From Sphingomonas sp. (lineage in GTDB: Bacteria > Pseudomonadota > Alphaproteobacteria > Sphingomonadales > Sphingomonadaceae), in contig QFPK01000008.1 in the NCBI GenBank assembly GCA_003248865.1, forward strand, positions 62,001 through 126,000: a stretch of 64,000 nt of DNA, in the 5' to 3' direction. The notes beneath the pieces were generated by a model, which was given only the letters and a program-made list of their open reading frames with translations, searched no databases and was not told the DNA's origin. Positions 29,248 through 40,055 of this stretch are shown here, piece by piece (positions within the stretch are counted from its first letter, which is position 1; the number at the start of each line of letters is the position of its first letter). The translations under genes and the position numbers were made by a program.

Positions 29248-29857
29248 GGAAACTGATGTGGCACCTGTGGCGAAAGGACGTCCGCGCGAATTCTGCACGG
29301 ATGCGGCGCTTGCGGCTGCGCTCCGGGTTTTCTGGAGCAAGGGCTATGAGGGCGCTTCGCTCACCGAACTGACTGCGGCCATGGGGATCACCCGGCCCAG
29401 CCTCTATGCGGCATTCGGCAACAAGGAAGAGCTGTTCCGCAAGGCGCTCGACCTCTACGAGGCCGAGAAGCTGGATTATGTCGGCAATGCGCTGGCGGAA
29501 CCCACCGCGCGCGCCGTCGCCGAACATTTCATGCGCGGCGCGCTGGAGAACCAGACGCGCAAGAGCGAGCCGCACGGCTGCCTGGGCGTGATCGGCTCCA
29601 TGGCCTGCGGGGCCGAGGCCGAGTCGATCCGTGACGAGGTGCTGGCGCGTGGGGCGTTTGCCAAACGCAAGCTGGTGGAGCGCATGCAGCAGGCGCGGAC
29701 CGAAGGTGACCTGCCCGCCCATATCGATCCCGAGGCGATCACCTCCTACCTGTTCGCGGTGCTGCAAGGCATGGCCGTGCAGGCCGGTGCGGGCGCCACG
29801 CGCGAGGAATTGGAGCAGCTGGTGGAAACGGCGCTTCTGGTCTGGCCATCGCGCTAA
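29246..29857 (+). CDS. TetR-family repressor of the adjacent RND pump
   Basis: The 203-residue protein has the TetR helix-turn-helix (FWSKGYEGASLTELTAAMGITRPSLYAAFGNKEELF, residues about 28-63) and an all-helical ligand domain with a C-terminal dimerisation region. GCLGVIGSMACG around residue 110 matches the subgroup that includes many sphingomonad efflux regulators. It lies upstream of, and in the same direction as, the tripartite pump operon. No ribosome-binding site is visible before the ATG, in line with a leaderless message. Confidence 0.88.
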   Translation: METDVAPVAKGRPREFCTDAALAAALRVFWSKGYEGASLTELTAAMGITRPSLYAAFGNKEELFRKALDLYEAEKLDYVGNALAEPTARAVAEHFMRGALENQTRKSEPHGCLGVIGSMACGAEAESIRDEVLARGAFAKRKLVERMQQARTEGDLPAHIDPEAITSYLFAVLQGMAVQAGAGATREELEQLVETALLVWPSR

Positions 29858-29874
29858 GCCCGGCCGACCGAAAA

Positions 29875-29889
29875 ATATCGGTCGGTATA
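29875..29889. promoter_or_regulatory. TetR operator site 2, upstream of the pump promoter
   Basis: On the minus strand this reads TATACCGACCGATAT, the second copy of the shared 15-base site. It lies nine bases before the -35 element of the pump promoter. The surrounding CCGACCGA-N6-TCGGTCGG could also form a hairpin at the end of the tetR transcript, but no T-run follows it. Confidence 0.6.
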
Positions 29890-29897
29890 AAAATCCC

Positions 29898-29935
29898 TTG
29901 ACGCAGCGCAGCACGATATCTATACCATTCAGTAT
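29898..29935 (+). promoter_or_regulatory. RND pump promoter with overlapping TetR operator site 3
   Basis: TTGACG (29898-29903), a 17-base spacer and TATACC (29921-29926) form a good sigma-70-type promoter. The -10 box is the first half of the third operator copy, TATACCATTCAGTAT (29921-29935). A further dyad CATTCA-GTAT-TGAATG runs to 29941. A repressor bound here would block RNA polymerase directly. Confidence 0.7.
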
Positions 29936-30221
29936 TGAATGATCAAAGGCTCCGTCGACCGAGGTCAGGGGTCGGCGATCCGCGCAGGGGAACAGCCGTG
30001 CCGAAACTGACCGAGAAGCCCATCCGATAACCGTGCCTGCCTGACGGCGAACTCCGCACAGCAGGAACCAACCAGATAACAGCCTGATCACGCCGCACGG
30101 GATGCCGTGTGCGTTGGGCCTTCCGCTTGTCGGCATCCGGGCAGCATCGAGGCCCGGAGACAGCGGAGCCATGCCCGAGACCGGCGCGATCCAGGCAGAC
30201 CCCCAGACAGGGAGATGTCCC
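29936..30221 (+). other. Long untranslated leader of the pump operon
   Basis: About 285 bases lie between the promoter and the first gene. I see no convincing reading frame or known riboswitch here. A GGGAG site at the end serves the ATG at 30222. The length is unusual for this compact genome and could allow post-transcriptional control. Confidence 0.4.
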
Positions 30222-30599
30222 ATGGCCTACAGGAATTTTTCAGAGCTCGCAGAAGTGGATCTGTCCTTCGGCGATCTGATCGTCGGCACACGCGCCGCCG
30301 CTGCGCCCGATACGCCCGCCTTCACCGACCTCGAATGGTCTGTGGTGGAGATCGCCCGGCGCGATCCGCTCTCCAGCATCGAGGCGCCCGGGCGCTTTGC
30401 CGGCAAGCTGGCATCGCTGCTGGGCACCCCGCGCAGCCTACCGCTCGCCGACCCCCGGCTGGAAGCGCTGCGTCGCTTTGTGGTGGCAGACCATCATCTG
30501 CGCGACCGGCTGCCGGACAGCCAGGTCGCCCAGTTCATCTCCGCCGGCTTCACGCGCGATCATGTGCGCCTGCTCCGATCCTCTCCCCTCCTCCGCTGA
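30222..30599 (+). CDS. Hypothetical protein opening the RND operon
   Basis: The 125-residue protein begins MAYRNFSELAEVDLSFGDLIVG after a GGGAGA ribosome site seven bases upstream. It has no signal peptide, membrane helix or recognised motif. The segment LADPRLEALRRFVVADHHLRDRLPDSQVAQFISAGFT looks helical. Its stop is 12 bases from the adaptor gene start, so it is part of the pump operon. Function unknown. Confidence 0.55.
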   Translation: MAYRNFSELAEVDLSFGDLIVGTRAAAAPDTPAFTDLEWSVVEIARRDPLSSIEAPGRFAGKLASLLGTPRSLPLADPRLEALRRFVVADHHLRDRLPDSQVAQFISAGFTRDHVRLLRSSPLLR

Positions 30600-30611
30600 C
30601 GGAATTCCCGC

Positions 30612-31892
30612 ATGAACCACCAGCCCAAGCGATTTGATGCCGCCGACGAAATCGGCATGCCCGAACTGGACCGCCCGCGCGGCCTGCCCTCCCTTCGCGG
30701 CCTGCCGCGCCGGGCCCAGCTGGGCATTGTCGCCCTCCTGCTGCTCGCCACTGCGGGTGCCGGAAGCTATCTGGCCGCCGACGATGCCCAGGCGGTTGCG
30801 CCCCCGCCGCCGCCCGACGTGACGGTCAGCCAGCCGCTCAAGCGCGCCATCACTGAATGGGACGACTACACCGGCCGCTTCGAGGCTAGCCAGGCGGTGG
30901 ACATCCGCCCACGCGTCTCGGGCCAGCTGGTTTCCGTGCATTACCGCGACGGCGATATCGTGCGCAAAGGCCAGCTGCTGTTCACCATCGACCAGCGACC
31001 GTTCCAGGCGGCGCTGGCGGAAGCCCGCGCGCGGGCGGCTTCGGCCGAAACCCAGCTGGCGCTGGCACGCAGCGAATATGCCCGCGCCGCCCGGCTGGTG
31101 GACGACGAGGCGATCAGCCGCGAGGAAGTGGACACACTGCGGGCCGCCGCGAAATCGGCCGAAGCCTCGGTCGCGGCCGCTGAGGCGGCCGTGCGCTCGC
31201 GCCAGCTCGATCTGGATTTCACCCAGATCCGCGCCCCCGCCACCGGCCGCATTTCCGATAGGCGGGTCGATGTCGGCAATCTGGTGGGCGCCAACGACAC
31301 GCTGCTGACCACGCTGCTGGCGCTGGACCCGATCTATTTCCGCTTCGATGGTTCGGAGGCGCTCTATCTGAAGGGCCTGCGCGAACGGGGCGCGGGCGCC
31401 GCGCAGCAGGTGGAAATCCGTCTGCAGGATGAGGCCAACTACAACTGGCGCGGCAAGGTGGACTTCACCGACAATGCCATTGATCCGGGATCCGGCACGA
31501 TGCGCGGCCGGGCCGTAATCGCCAACCCGGATTACTTCCTGGCGCCCGGCATGTTCGGCAACATGCGGCTGACGAGCGGCGGTTCGGTGGAGGCGCTGCT
31601 GGTGCCCGATGCCGCCGTCCGCACCGATCAGGCGCGCAAGGTGGTGTTCGTGGTGGCGGCCGACGGCACCGTCGCGGCCCGCCCCGTGGTGCCCGGCCCG
31701 ATGGTGGGCGGCTTGCGCAGCATCCGCGAAGGGCTGAAGCTCGACGACCGGGTGGTGATCAAGGGCGTTCAGTTCGCGATGCCCGGCGCCAAGGTGAATA
31801 CCCGCCCCGGCCGCATCGATCCCCCTGCCCAGCTGGCCGCCGCACCGGCCCTGCCGGCGCCCGCCTCGCAGGCGACGCTCGCCCTCAACTAG
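30612..31892 (+). CDS. RND efflux periplasmic adaptor, MexE/AcrA-like
   Basis: The 426-residue protein has an N-terminal membrane anchor (LGIVALLLLATAGAGSYLA, about 36-54) rather than a lipobox. VSQPLKRAITEWDDYTGRFEA and VDIRPRVSGQLVSVHYRDGDIV are typical of the MexE group. A helical hairpin (about 115-200) separates the lipoyl halves, and FRFDGSEALYLKGL belongs to the barrel domain. It connects the inner-membrane pump with the outer-membrane factor. Confidence 0.92.
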   Translation: MNHQPKRFDAADEIGMPELDRPRGLPSLRGLPRRAQLGIVALLLLATAGAGSYLAADDAQAVAPPPPPDVTVSQPLKRAITEWDDYTGRFEASQAVDIRPRVSGQLVSVHYRDGDIVRKGQLLFTIDQRPFQAALAEARARAASAETQLALARSEYARAARLVDDEAISREEVDTLRAAAKSAEASVAAAEAAVRSRQLDLDFTQIRAPATGRISDRRVDVGNLVGANDTLLTTLLALDPIYFRFDGSEALYLKGLRERGAGAAQQVEIRLQDEANYNWRGKVDFTDNAIDPGSGTMRGRAVIANPDYFLAPGMFGNMRLTSGGSVEALLVPDAAVRTDQARKVVFVVAADGTVAARPVVPGPMVGGLRSIREGLKLDDRVVIKGVQFAMPGAKVNTRPGRIDPPAQLAAAPALPAPASQATLALN

Positions 31893-31901
31893 GAAATCTC
31901 C

Positions 31902-35060
<3,159 letters not shown>

Positions 35061-35071
35061 GGACCATACTC

Positions 35072-36505
35072 ATGCGTTTTCCCAAAGCAGCCCGCCTCGC
35101 GCTATCGGCCGCCAGCCTGCTGGTACTGGCCGCCTGCGCCGTGCCCCGCGATTATGTGATGGCCCTGCCCCCGCAGAGCCCGTCCGACAGCTTCGTCGCC
35201 GCGAACAACCCCGCCTTCACGACGGAGCAGCCCGGCGGCCAGTGGTGGCGGCTCTATCAGGATCCGGTGCTCGACGCGCTGGTGGCCGACGCGCTTATCC
35301 ACAACACAGACCTGCGCATCGCCGGCGCCAACCTCGCCCGCGCCCGCGCCCTGCTCAGCGAAAGCCGCAGCGCGCGGCTGCCGCAGACTCGGATCGCAGC
35401 CGGGGCCGGCTATCAGCGGCTGGCCGAAGCCCAGTTGCCGCCGGGCGCGGGGCGAACCGGGGAAAGCTATGACGTGGGGCTGGAGGTCGCCTACGAGCTG
35501 GACCTGTTCGGCCGCGTCAGCCGCTCCATCGATGCCGCCCGGCAGGACGCCGCCGCAGCCGAGGCAGCGCGCGATGCCACCCGGGTGGCCGTCGCCGCCG
35601 AGACCGCGCGCGCCTATGCCGACGCCAGCGCCGCCGCCGAGCGGCTCGCCGTCGCCGAACACAGCGTGGCCCTGATCGACCGCACCCTGAATGTCACCAC
35701 CAAGCGCTTCGAAGCCGGGCGCGGCACAAGGCTGGATGTCGCCCGCGTCGCGGCGCTCAGGGATCAGCAGCGCTCCGCCGTGCCCGCGATCCGGGCGGAA
35801 CGCGAATCCGCGCTGTTCCGCCTCGCCCTCCTCACCGGCCGCGCACCCTCCCAGCTGCCTGCCGAAGCCGCTGCCCGCCAGACCGTGCTGCGGCTGGATC
35901 AGGCCATTCCGGTGGGCGACGGCCGCGCGCTCATCGCCCGCCGCCCCGACGTGCGCGAAGCCGAACGTCGCCTCGCCGCCGCCACCGCACGCGTCGGTGT
36001 CGCCACCGCCGATCTCTACCCCCGCATCAGTCTGGGCGGATCGATCGGCGCCACCGGCCCGTCGCTGGGCGACCTCTTCACCGGCGGCCCGTTCCGCTGG
36101 CTTCTCGGCTCGCTGATCGACTGGTCCTTCCCCAACCAGCAGGCCACCCGCGCCCGCATCGTGCAGGCCGAAGCCGGCTCTTCCGCCGCCCTCGCCAATT
36201 TCGATGGCGTGATGCTGAACGCCCTGCGCGAAACCGAAACCGCGCTGTCCGCCTACGCCCATGAACTGGACCGCCGCATCGCCCTGAACGACGCGCGCAC
36301 CCAGGCCGAAACCGCCGCCCGCATCGCCCGGATCCAGCTGCGCGAAGGCAAGATCGATTCCATCGAACTGCTCGACGCCGAACGCTCGCTGGCCCAGACT
36401 GAAGCCGACCTCGCACTGTCGGACTCGCGGGTGGCCACAGCGCAGGTCGACCTGTTTCGCGCACTGGGCGGCGGGTGGCAGGAAGTGCCTGCTGAAGGGG
36501 TATAG
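35072..36505 (+). CDS. Outer-membrane efflux lipoprotein, OprM/OprN-like
   Basis: The 477-residue protein has a lipobox (SLLVLAAC). Two outer-membrane-efflux repeats end in the family motifs RRPDVREAERRLAAATARVGVA and LREGKIDSIELLDAERSLAQTE. It is the third structural gene of the tripartite pump, 11 bases after the permease. The structured repeat copy 2 starts immediately after its stop codon and could end transcription. Confidence 0.93.
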   Translation: MRFPKAARLALSAASLLVLAACAVPRDYVMALPPQSPSDSFVAANNPAFTTEQPGGQWWRLYQDPVLDALVADALIHNTDLRIAGANLARARALLSESRSARLPQTRIAAGAGYQRLAEAQLPPGAGRTGESYDVGLEVAYELDLFGRVSRSIDAARQDAAAAEAARDATRVAVAAETARAYADASAAAERLAVAEHSVALIDRTLNVTTKRFEAGRGTRLDVARVAALRDQQRSAVPAIRAERESALFRLALLTGRAPSQLPAEAAARQTVLRLDQAIPVGDGRALIARRPDVREAERRLAAATARVGVATADLYPRISLGGSIGATGPSLGDLFTGGPFRWLLGSLIDWSFPNQQATRARIVQAEAGSSAALANFDGVMLNALRETETALSAYAHELDRRIALNDARTQAETAARIARIQLREGKIDSIELLDAERSLAQTEADLALSDSRVATAQVDLFRALGGGWQEVPAEGV

Positions 36506-36727
36506 CCAAGGGCTCTGCCCTTGGAACCCGGCAGGGAGCCGTACTCCCTGCACCCCCTTTACGAAGATGATCGTGTAGGTTGCGCCAATGGTTGAGTTCA
36601 ATGCCTGCGGCACGAGCGAGTTCCAGCGCCGCAGGCAATCAAGCCACATTGCGCGCGCGGCTCTGGAGCAGCGCACAACGCCCACATCGAGGGTGCAGGG
36701 AAATCATTTCCCTGCCCGCCGGAGGCA
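36506..36727. repeat. Structured intergenic repeat, copy 2 (four hairpins)
   Basis: The copy fills the junction between the convergent outer-membrane factor and epimerase genes. Hairpin 1 is 36506-36524 (CCAAGGGC against GCCCTTGG), hairpin 2 is 36531-36551 (GCAGGGAG against CTCCCTGC), hairpin 3 is 36602-36637 and hairpin 4 is 36695-36715. Hairpins 1 and 2 differ in sequence from copy 1 but keep pairing. Hairpin 4 and the end GCCCGCCGGAGGCA are identical. The left arm of the 18-base inverted repeat of copy 1 is missing here. Confidence 0.85.
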
Positions 36728-36729
36728 CA

Positions 36730-37680
36730 TCACACGCAGCCCAAATCCAGCAACGTCGCGCGAACAGCCTGGTCCAGCGGTGTCCTCGGTTCTTCGCCCA
36801 GATGCGCCAACAGCCGCGCATTGGTCAGGCGCACGGGCCGTTCCCACAGATATTTCATTTCCAGCAGCTCGCGCGGCGTGGTGGCAAAGGGCGCGGCGAG
36901 CCGCAGCGCCCACCATGGCAGGCGCCCTTCCCGCACCGCCGGATCGCCCAGAACCCGCTGGATCGCGGCGGACATCTGCCGGCCGTCGGCATCCCAATGG
37001 CCGTCCATATGGAATCGCTCGAACGGCCCGAGCCGGCCCTGTTCGATCAACTGCACCATGGTTTCGGCGACATCGGGCAGATAGGCCCATTGATGGCCGA
37101 CACCCGGGCGACCGGGGTTGCGGATCAGCGAGGGGTGACGGCCGGGCGTGACCAAGGCCTGGGAGAACCAGTTGTTGCCGGCGCGGGGGCCGAAGAAATC
37201 GCCCGCGCGCACGATCAGTGCGCTGGCCCGGCCGCCTTCCGCCATGGTGTGCAACCGCTGTTCCATCTGAACCCGGATCGCACCCTTGCGCGTAAGCGGC
37301 CGCTGCGGCTCGTCCTCTGCGATCAGCGGAAAGGCATCGGGGCCGTAATTATAGACGGTGCCGGGCAGCAGGATGCGTGCGCCTGTCGAGGTGGCGGCTG
37401 CGATGCTGTTTTCCAGCATGGGCAGCACCAGCCGCGCCCAGTCCCGATAGCCCGGCGGATTGACGGCGTGAACGATCAGGCCGGCGCCATCCGCTGCAGC
37501 CGCGACATCCCGACCCGAAAGCGCATCGCCGGGAATTACCTCCATGCCATTCAGATCTGGGCGGGGCCGTGTGCCGCGCACGAGTGCCCTGACCTGCCAG
37601 CCGCCTGCCAGCAACCTGCGTGCAACCGAACCGCCGATCCCGCCGGTCGCTCCCAGCACCAATGCAGTCTTCCGTTCCAT
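36730..37680 (-). CDS. NAD(P)-binding epimerase/reductase-like protein (extended SDR)
   Basis: The start at 37680 (MERKTALVLGATGGIGG) has GGAGA six bases upstream; the protein has 316 residues. The Rossmann motif GATGGIGG is at the N terminus, and the active-site region reads TVYNYGP. The closest recognisable group is NAD-dependent epimerase/dehydratase or NmrA-like nucleotide-sugar enzymes; the substrate is unknown. It is divergent from a LysR regulator with an 89-base gap, so it is probably that regulator's target. Confidence 0.8.
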   Translation of the reverse strand: MERKTALVLGATGGIGGSVARRLLAGGWQVRALVRGTRPRPDLNGMEVIPGDALSGRDVAAAADGAGLIVHAVNPPGYRDWARLVLPMLENSIAAATSTGARILLPGTVYNYGPDAFPLIAEDEPQRPLTRKGAIRVQMEQRLHTMAEGGRASALIVRAGDFFGPRAGNNWFSQALVTPGRHPSLIRNPGRPGVGHQWAYLPDVAETMVQLIEQGRLGPFERFHMDGHWDADGRQMSAAIQRVLGDPAVREGRLPWWALRLAAPFATTPRELLEMKYLWERPVRLTNARLLAHLGEEPRTPLDQAVRATLLDLGCV

Positions 37681-37734
37681 AGCCGTCTCCACAGATGACG
37701 GCAGCACCCTGATCCAAAGTCATCCAAACTAAAA

Positions 37735-37762
37735 TTGACGATCTTAATGGATCAACTATACG
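37735..37762 (+). promoter_or_regulatory. Promoter of the LysR gene at 37770, probably leaderless
   Basis: TTGACG (37735-37740), 16 bases, then TATACG (37757-37762) would start transcription at about 37769, next to the ATG at 37770. There is no ribosome site. The dyad TTGA-N13-TCAA (37735-37755) overlaps the -35 region and contains the T-N11-A spacing used by LysR-type proteins. Confidence 0.5.
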
Positions 37763-37769
37763 AAAACAG

Positions 37770-38675
37770 ATGAAGTCCGAACCCGACTGGGATCTTTATC
37801 GCAGCTTTGCAGCCGTGCTGAGCGAAGGCTCTCTGTCGGCAGCGGCCCGCAGGTTGGGCATGACCCAGCCCAGCCTGTCCCGCCATATTGACTCACTGGA
37901 GCAGGCGATGGGCGGGAAGCTGTTCCTCCGTTCGCAGCGCGGCCTGTCCCCCACGGATCGGGCGCTGGCGCTGAAGCCCCATGTCGACACCATGCTGGCA
38001 GCGTCGGCCGCTCTCATGCGCACGGCCTCCGGTGCGGAGGGCGAGGTCTCCGGCACGGTGCGTATCACGGCCCCAGAGGTGATCGGGATCGGGCATCTGC
38101 CTCCGATCCTTGCCGGGCTTCGCAGGACCCATCCCGATCTCGCGATCGAACTGGCGCTGTCGAACGAGGTGGACGATCTGCTGCAACGCCGGGCCGATAT
38201 TGCGGTGCGCATGGTGGCGCCGGTGCAGCAGGCACTTGTCGCCCGCCGGGTGGGTGGCGTGACGCTGGGGCTTCATGCCCGCGAGGATTATCTGGCGCGC
38301 AGAGGCATGCCTGACGACCTCGCCGCGCTTGCGGGGCACGACCTGATCGGAATGGATGTGGAAACGCCCGCCGTGCGCGAGGTGCTGCGGCAACTGCCCG
38401 GGCTCAAGCGCCACTCCTTTGCCTTCCGCACGGACAGCGATGTGGCGCAGCTGGCCGCTATCCGCGCCGGTCTGGGGATCGGCGTGTGCCAGGTGGAGCT
38501 CGCCCGGCGGCCCCCCGGGCTCGTTCGCGTGCTGCCCGACCGGTTCGGGATGGAATTACCGATGTGGGTCGTGATGCACGAGGATCTGCGGACGACCGCC
38601 CGGCATCGCGTAGTGTTCGACGGCCTGGCGGATGGCCTTGGCCGGATCGGCACAAGATCCGATCCGGCCAGTTAG
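37770..38675 (+). CDS. LysR-family regulator divergent from the epimerase
   Basis: The 301-residue protein has the LysR helix-turn-helix (GSLSAAARRLGMTQPSLSRHIDSLEQAMGGKLF, residues about 19-51) and a two-lobed effector domain (VSGTVRITAPEVIG, then PILAGLRRTHPDLAIEL). The effector cannot be deduced. The gene is convergent with the serine hydrolase gene; their stops are four bases apart. It is unrelated in sequence to the LysR protein at 45.5-46.4 kb. Confidence 0.9.
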   Translation: MKSEPDWDLYRSFAAVLSEGSLSAAARRLGMTQPSLSRHIDSLEQAMGGKLFLRSQRGLSPTDRALALKPHVDTMLAASAALMRTASGAEGEVSGTVRITAPEVIGIGHLPPILAGLRRTHPDLAIELALSNEVDDLLQRRADIAVRMVAPVQQALVARRVGGVTLGLHAREDYLARRGMPDDLAALAGHDLIGMDVETPAVREVLRQLPGLKRHSFAFRTDSDVAQLAAIRAGLGIGVCQVELARRPPGLVRVLPDRFGMELPMWVVMHEDLRTTARHRVVFDGLADGLGRIGTRSDPAS

Positions 38676-38679
38676 GCCC

Positions 38680-40029
38680 TTATCCCGCCTTGCGAAAATT
38701 CAGGTTGACGCGGCCCCCCTGCAGGGCAAATCCGGCACCGTCGGCATCCGGCACCAGCTTGACGCCCGGGCCGGAAAACCCATCGGCGGTCGGTTTGAAG
38801 GTCAGTGTCGAAAGTGTCCGGCCGCTGCCGTCGGCCGGCGAGATCGTCACGGTCAACGCCTCGTCCTTACGCGACAAGGTGTAGATCACCGGCAGATCGG
38901 GGGAGCGGTAGACGCCATCGGCCAGTGCGCCGCCCGGTGGCGGCACCAGTTCCGGCAGCCCCTCGCCGAGCGCAGCGACAACCGTGTTCAGATGCTGGGC
39001 CGGGTTGATGTCTCCATTGTTGCACAAGAGGCCCATGCCGACGCGCTTGTCGGGCAGGCGGGCGTAGATCGTCTTGAAACCGCGCGCGCCACCGGTGTGC
39101 CAGAACCAGTCCGGCCCCACGATCACGCCCGAGGCATAGGCCTGATAGGAGCGTTCGGCCGGGCGGACGGGGCTGCCGTCGTTCAGATGGCCCGGTTCCA
39201 GCATCAGCTTGCGGATGGCCGGAGTCCAGACCTTGTGGCCGCTGTCGATGTCGCGATCATATCTGGCAAGATCGCCGATGGTGGTGATCAGGCCGCCGGA
39301 CCCGCCGAACAGCGGATAGCTGTCTGCCAATGCCATCTTGCCGTCGATGGTGGCATAACCGCGCGCGATGTTCGGATCCTTGCTGCGCGCACCGTCCATC
39401 ACGAAGCTGCGCGTCATCCCCATCGGCTTCAGCACAGCGCGGTTCACATAGGCCGCGAAGGGCTCGCCCGACACCCGCTCGATGATTTCCGAGAGCAGCA
39501 GATAGCCGCCGTTGGAATAATCATAGCGCGTGCCCGGTTCGAACTTGGTGCCTGTCTGCGCCAGCGTCAGCACCAGCGCTTCCTTGCGGCTGGCGGCCGC
39601 CACATCGGCATGGCCTGCGAACGCCAGCAGCTCCAGCGAATCCCGGATGCCGGCGGTGTGGTTCATCAGCATATGCACGCTGACCTTGCGGCCGTAATCC
39701 GGCAGCTCGGGCAGATAGATGCGGATATCGTCGTCGAGCCTGATCTTCCCTTTCTCCACCAGCTGCATCGCCGCCAGCGTGGTGAACTGCTTGGACACTG
39801 ACGCGGCATAGAATTGCGTATCGGCGTTCATCGGCCGGCCGGCGGCCACTTCGGCGGCCCCGGAACTGGCGAAACGGCTGAGCTTACCGTCGCGGAAGAT
39901 GCCCAACGCGCAGCCGGGCGCGGACACATCGCCGGCGGCGCCGAGCACGGCCTGCACCGGATCAGGCTGGGCTGCGACCGACTGCATCGGAACCGCAGCG
40001 AGCAACAACAGTGCAAGGCCGTGCTTCAT
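38680..40029 (-). CDS. Secreted serine hydrolase, class C beta-lactamase/D-peptidase fold (hydrolase 1)
   Basis: The 449-residue protein has a signal peptide (MKHGLALLLLAAVPMQSVAAQ). The catalytic SxxK is SVSK at 77-80, YSN (RYDYSNGGYLL) is the second motif and HTG (WFWHTGGARGF) the third. This family covers D-aminopeptidases, DD-peptidases, esterases and class C beta-lactamases. About 100 extra C-terminal residues form a beta-rich domain. It follows the TBDR gene on the same strand with a 26-base gap. The neighbours suggest hydrolysis of D-amino-acid peptides (inference). Confidence 0.85.
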   Translation of the reverse strand: MKHGLALLLLAAVPMQSVAAQPDPVQAVLGAAGDVSAPGCALGIFRDGKLSRFASSGAAEVAAGRPMNADTQFYAASVSKQFTTLAAMQLVEKGKIRLDDDIRIYLPELPDYGRKVSVHMLMNHTAGIRDSLELLAFAGHADVAAASRKEALVLTLAQTGTKFEPGTRYDYSNGGYLLLSEIIERVSGEPFAAYVNRAVLKPMGMTRSFVMDGARSKDPNIARGYATIDGKMALADSYPLFGGSGGLITTIGDLARYDRDIDSGHKVWTPAIRKLMLEPGHLNDGSPVRPAERSYQAYASGVIVGPDWFWHTGGARGFKTIYARLPDKRVGMGLLCNNGDINPAQHLNTVVAALGEGLPELVPPPGGALADGVYRSPDLPVIYTLSRKDEALTVTISPADGSGRTLSTLTFKPTADGFSGPGVKLVPDADGAGFALQGGRVNLNFRKAG

Positions 40030-40055
40030 CGCGTTTTCCTTCCCTTAGGCGCCGG

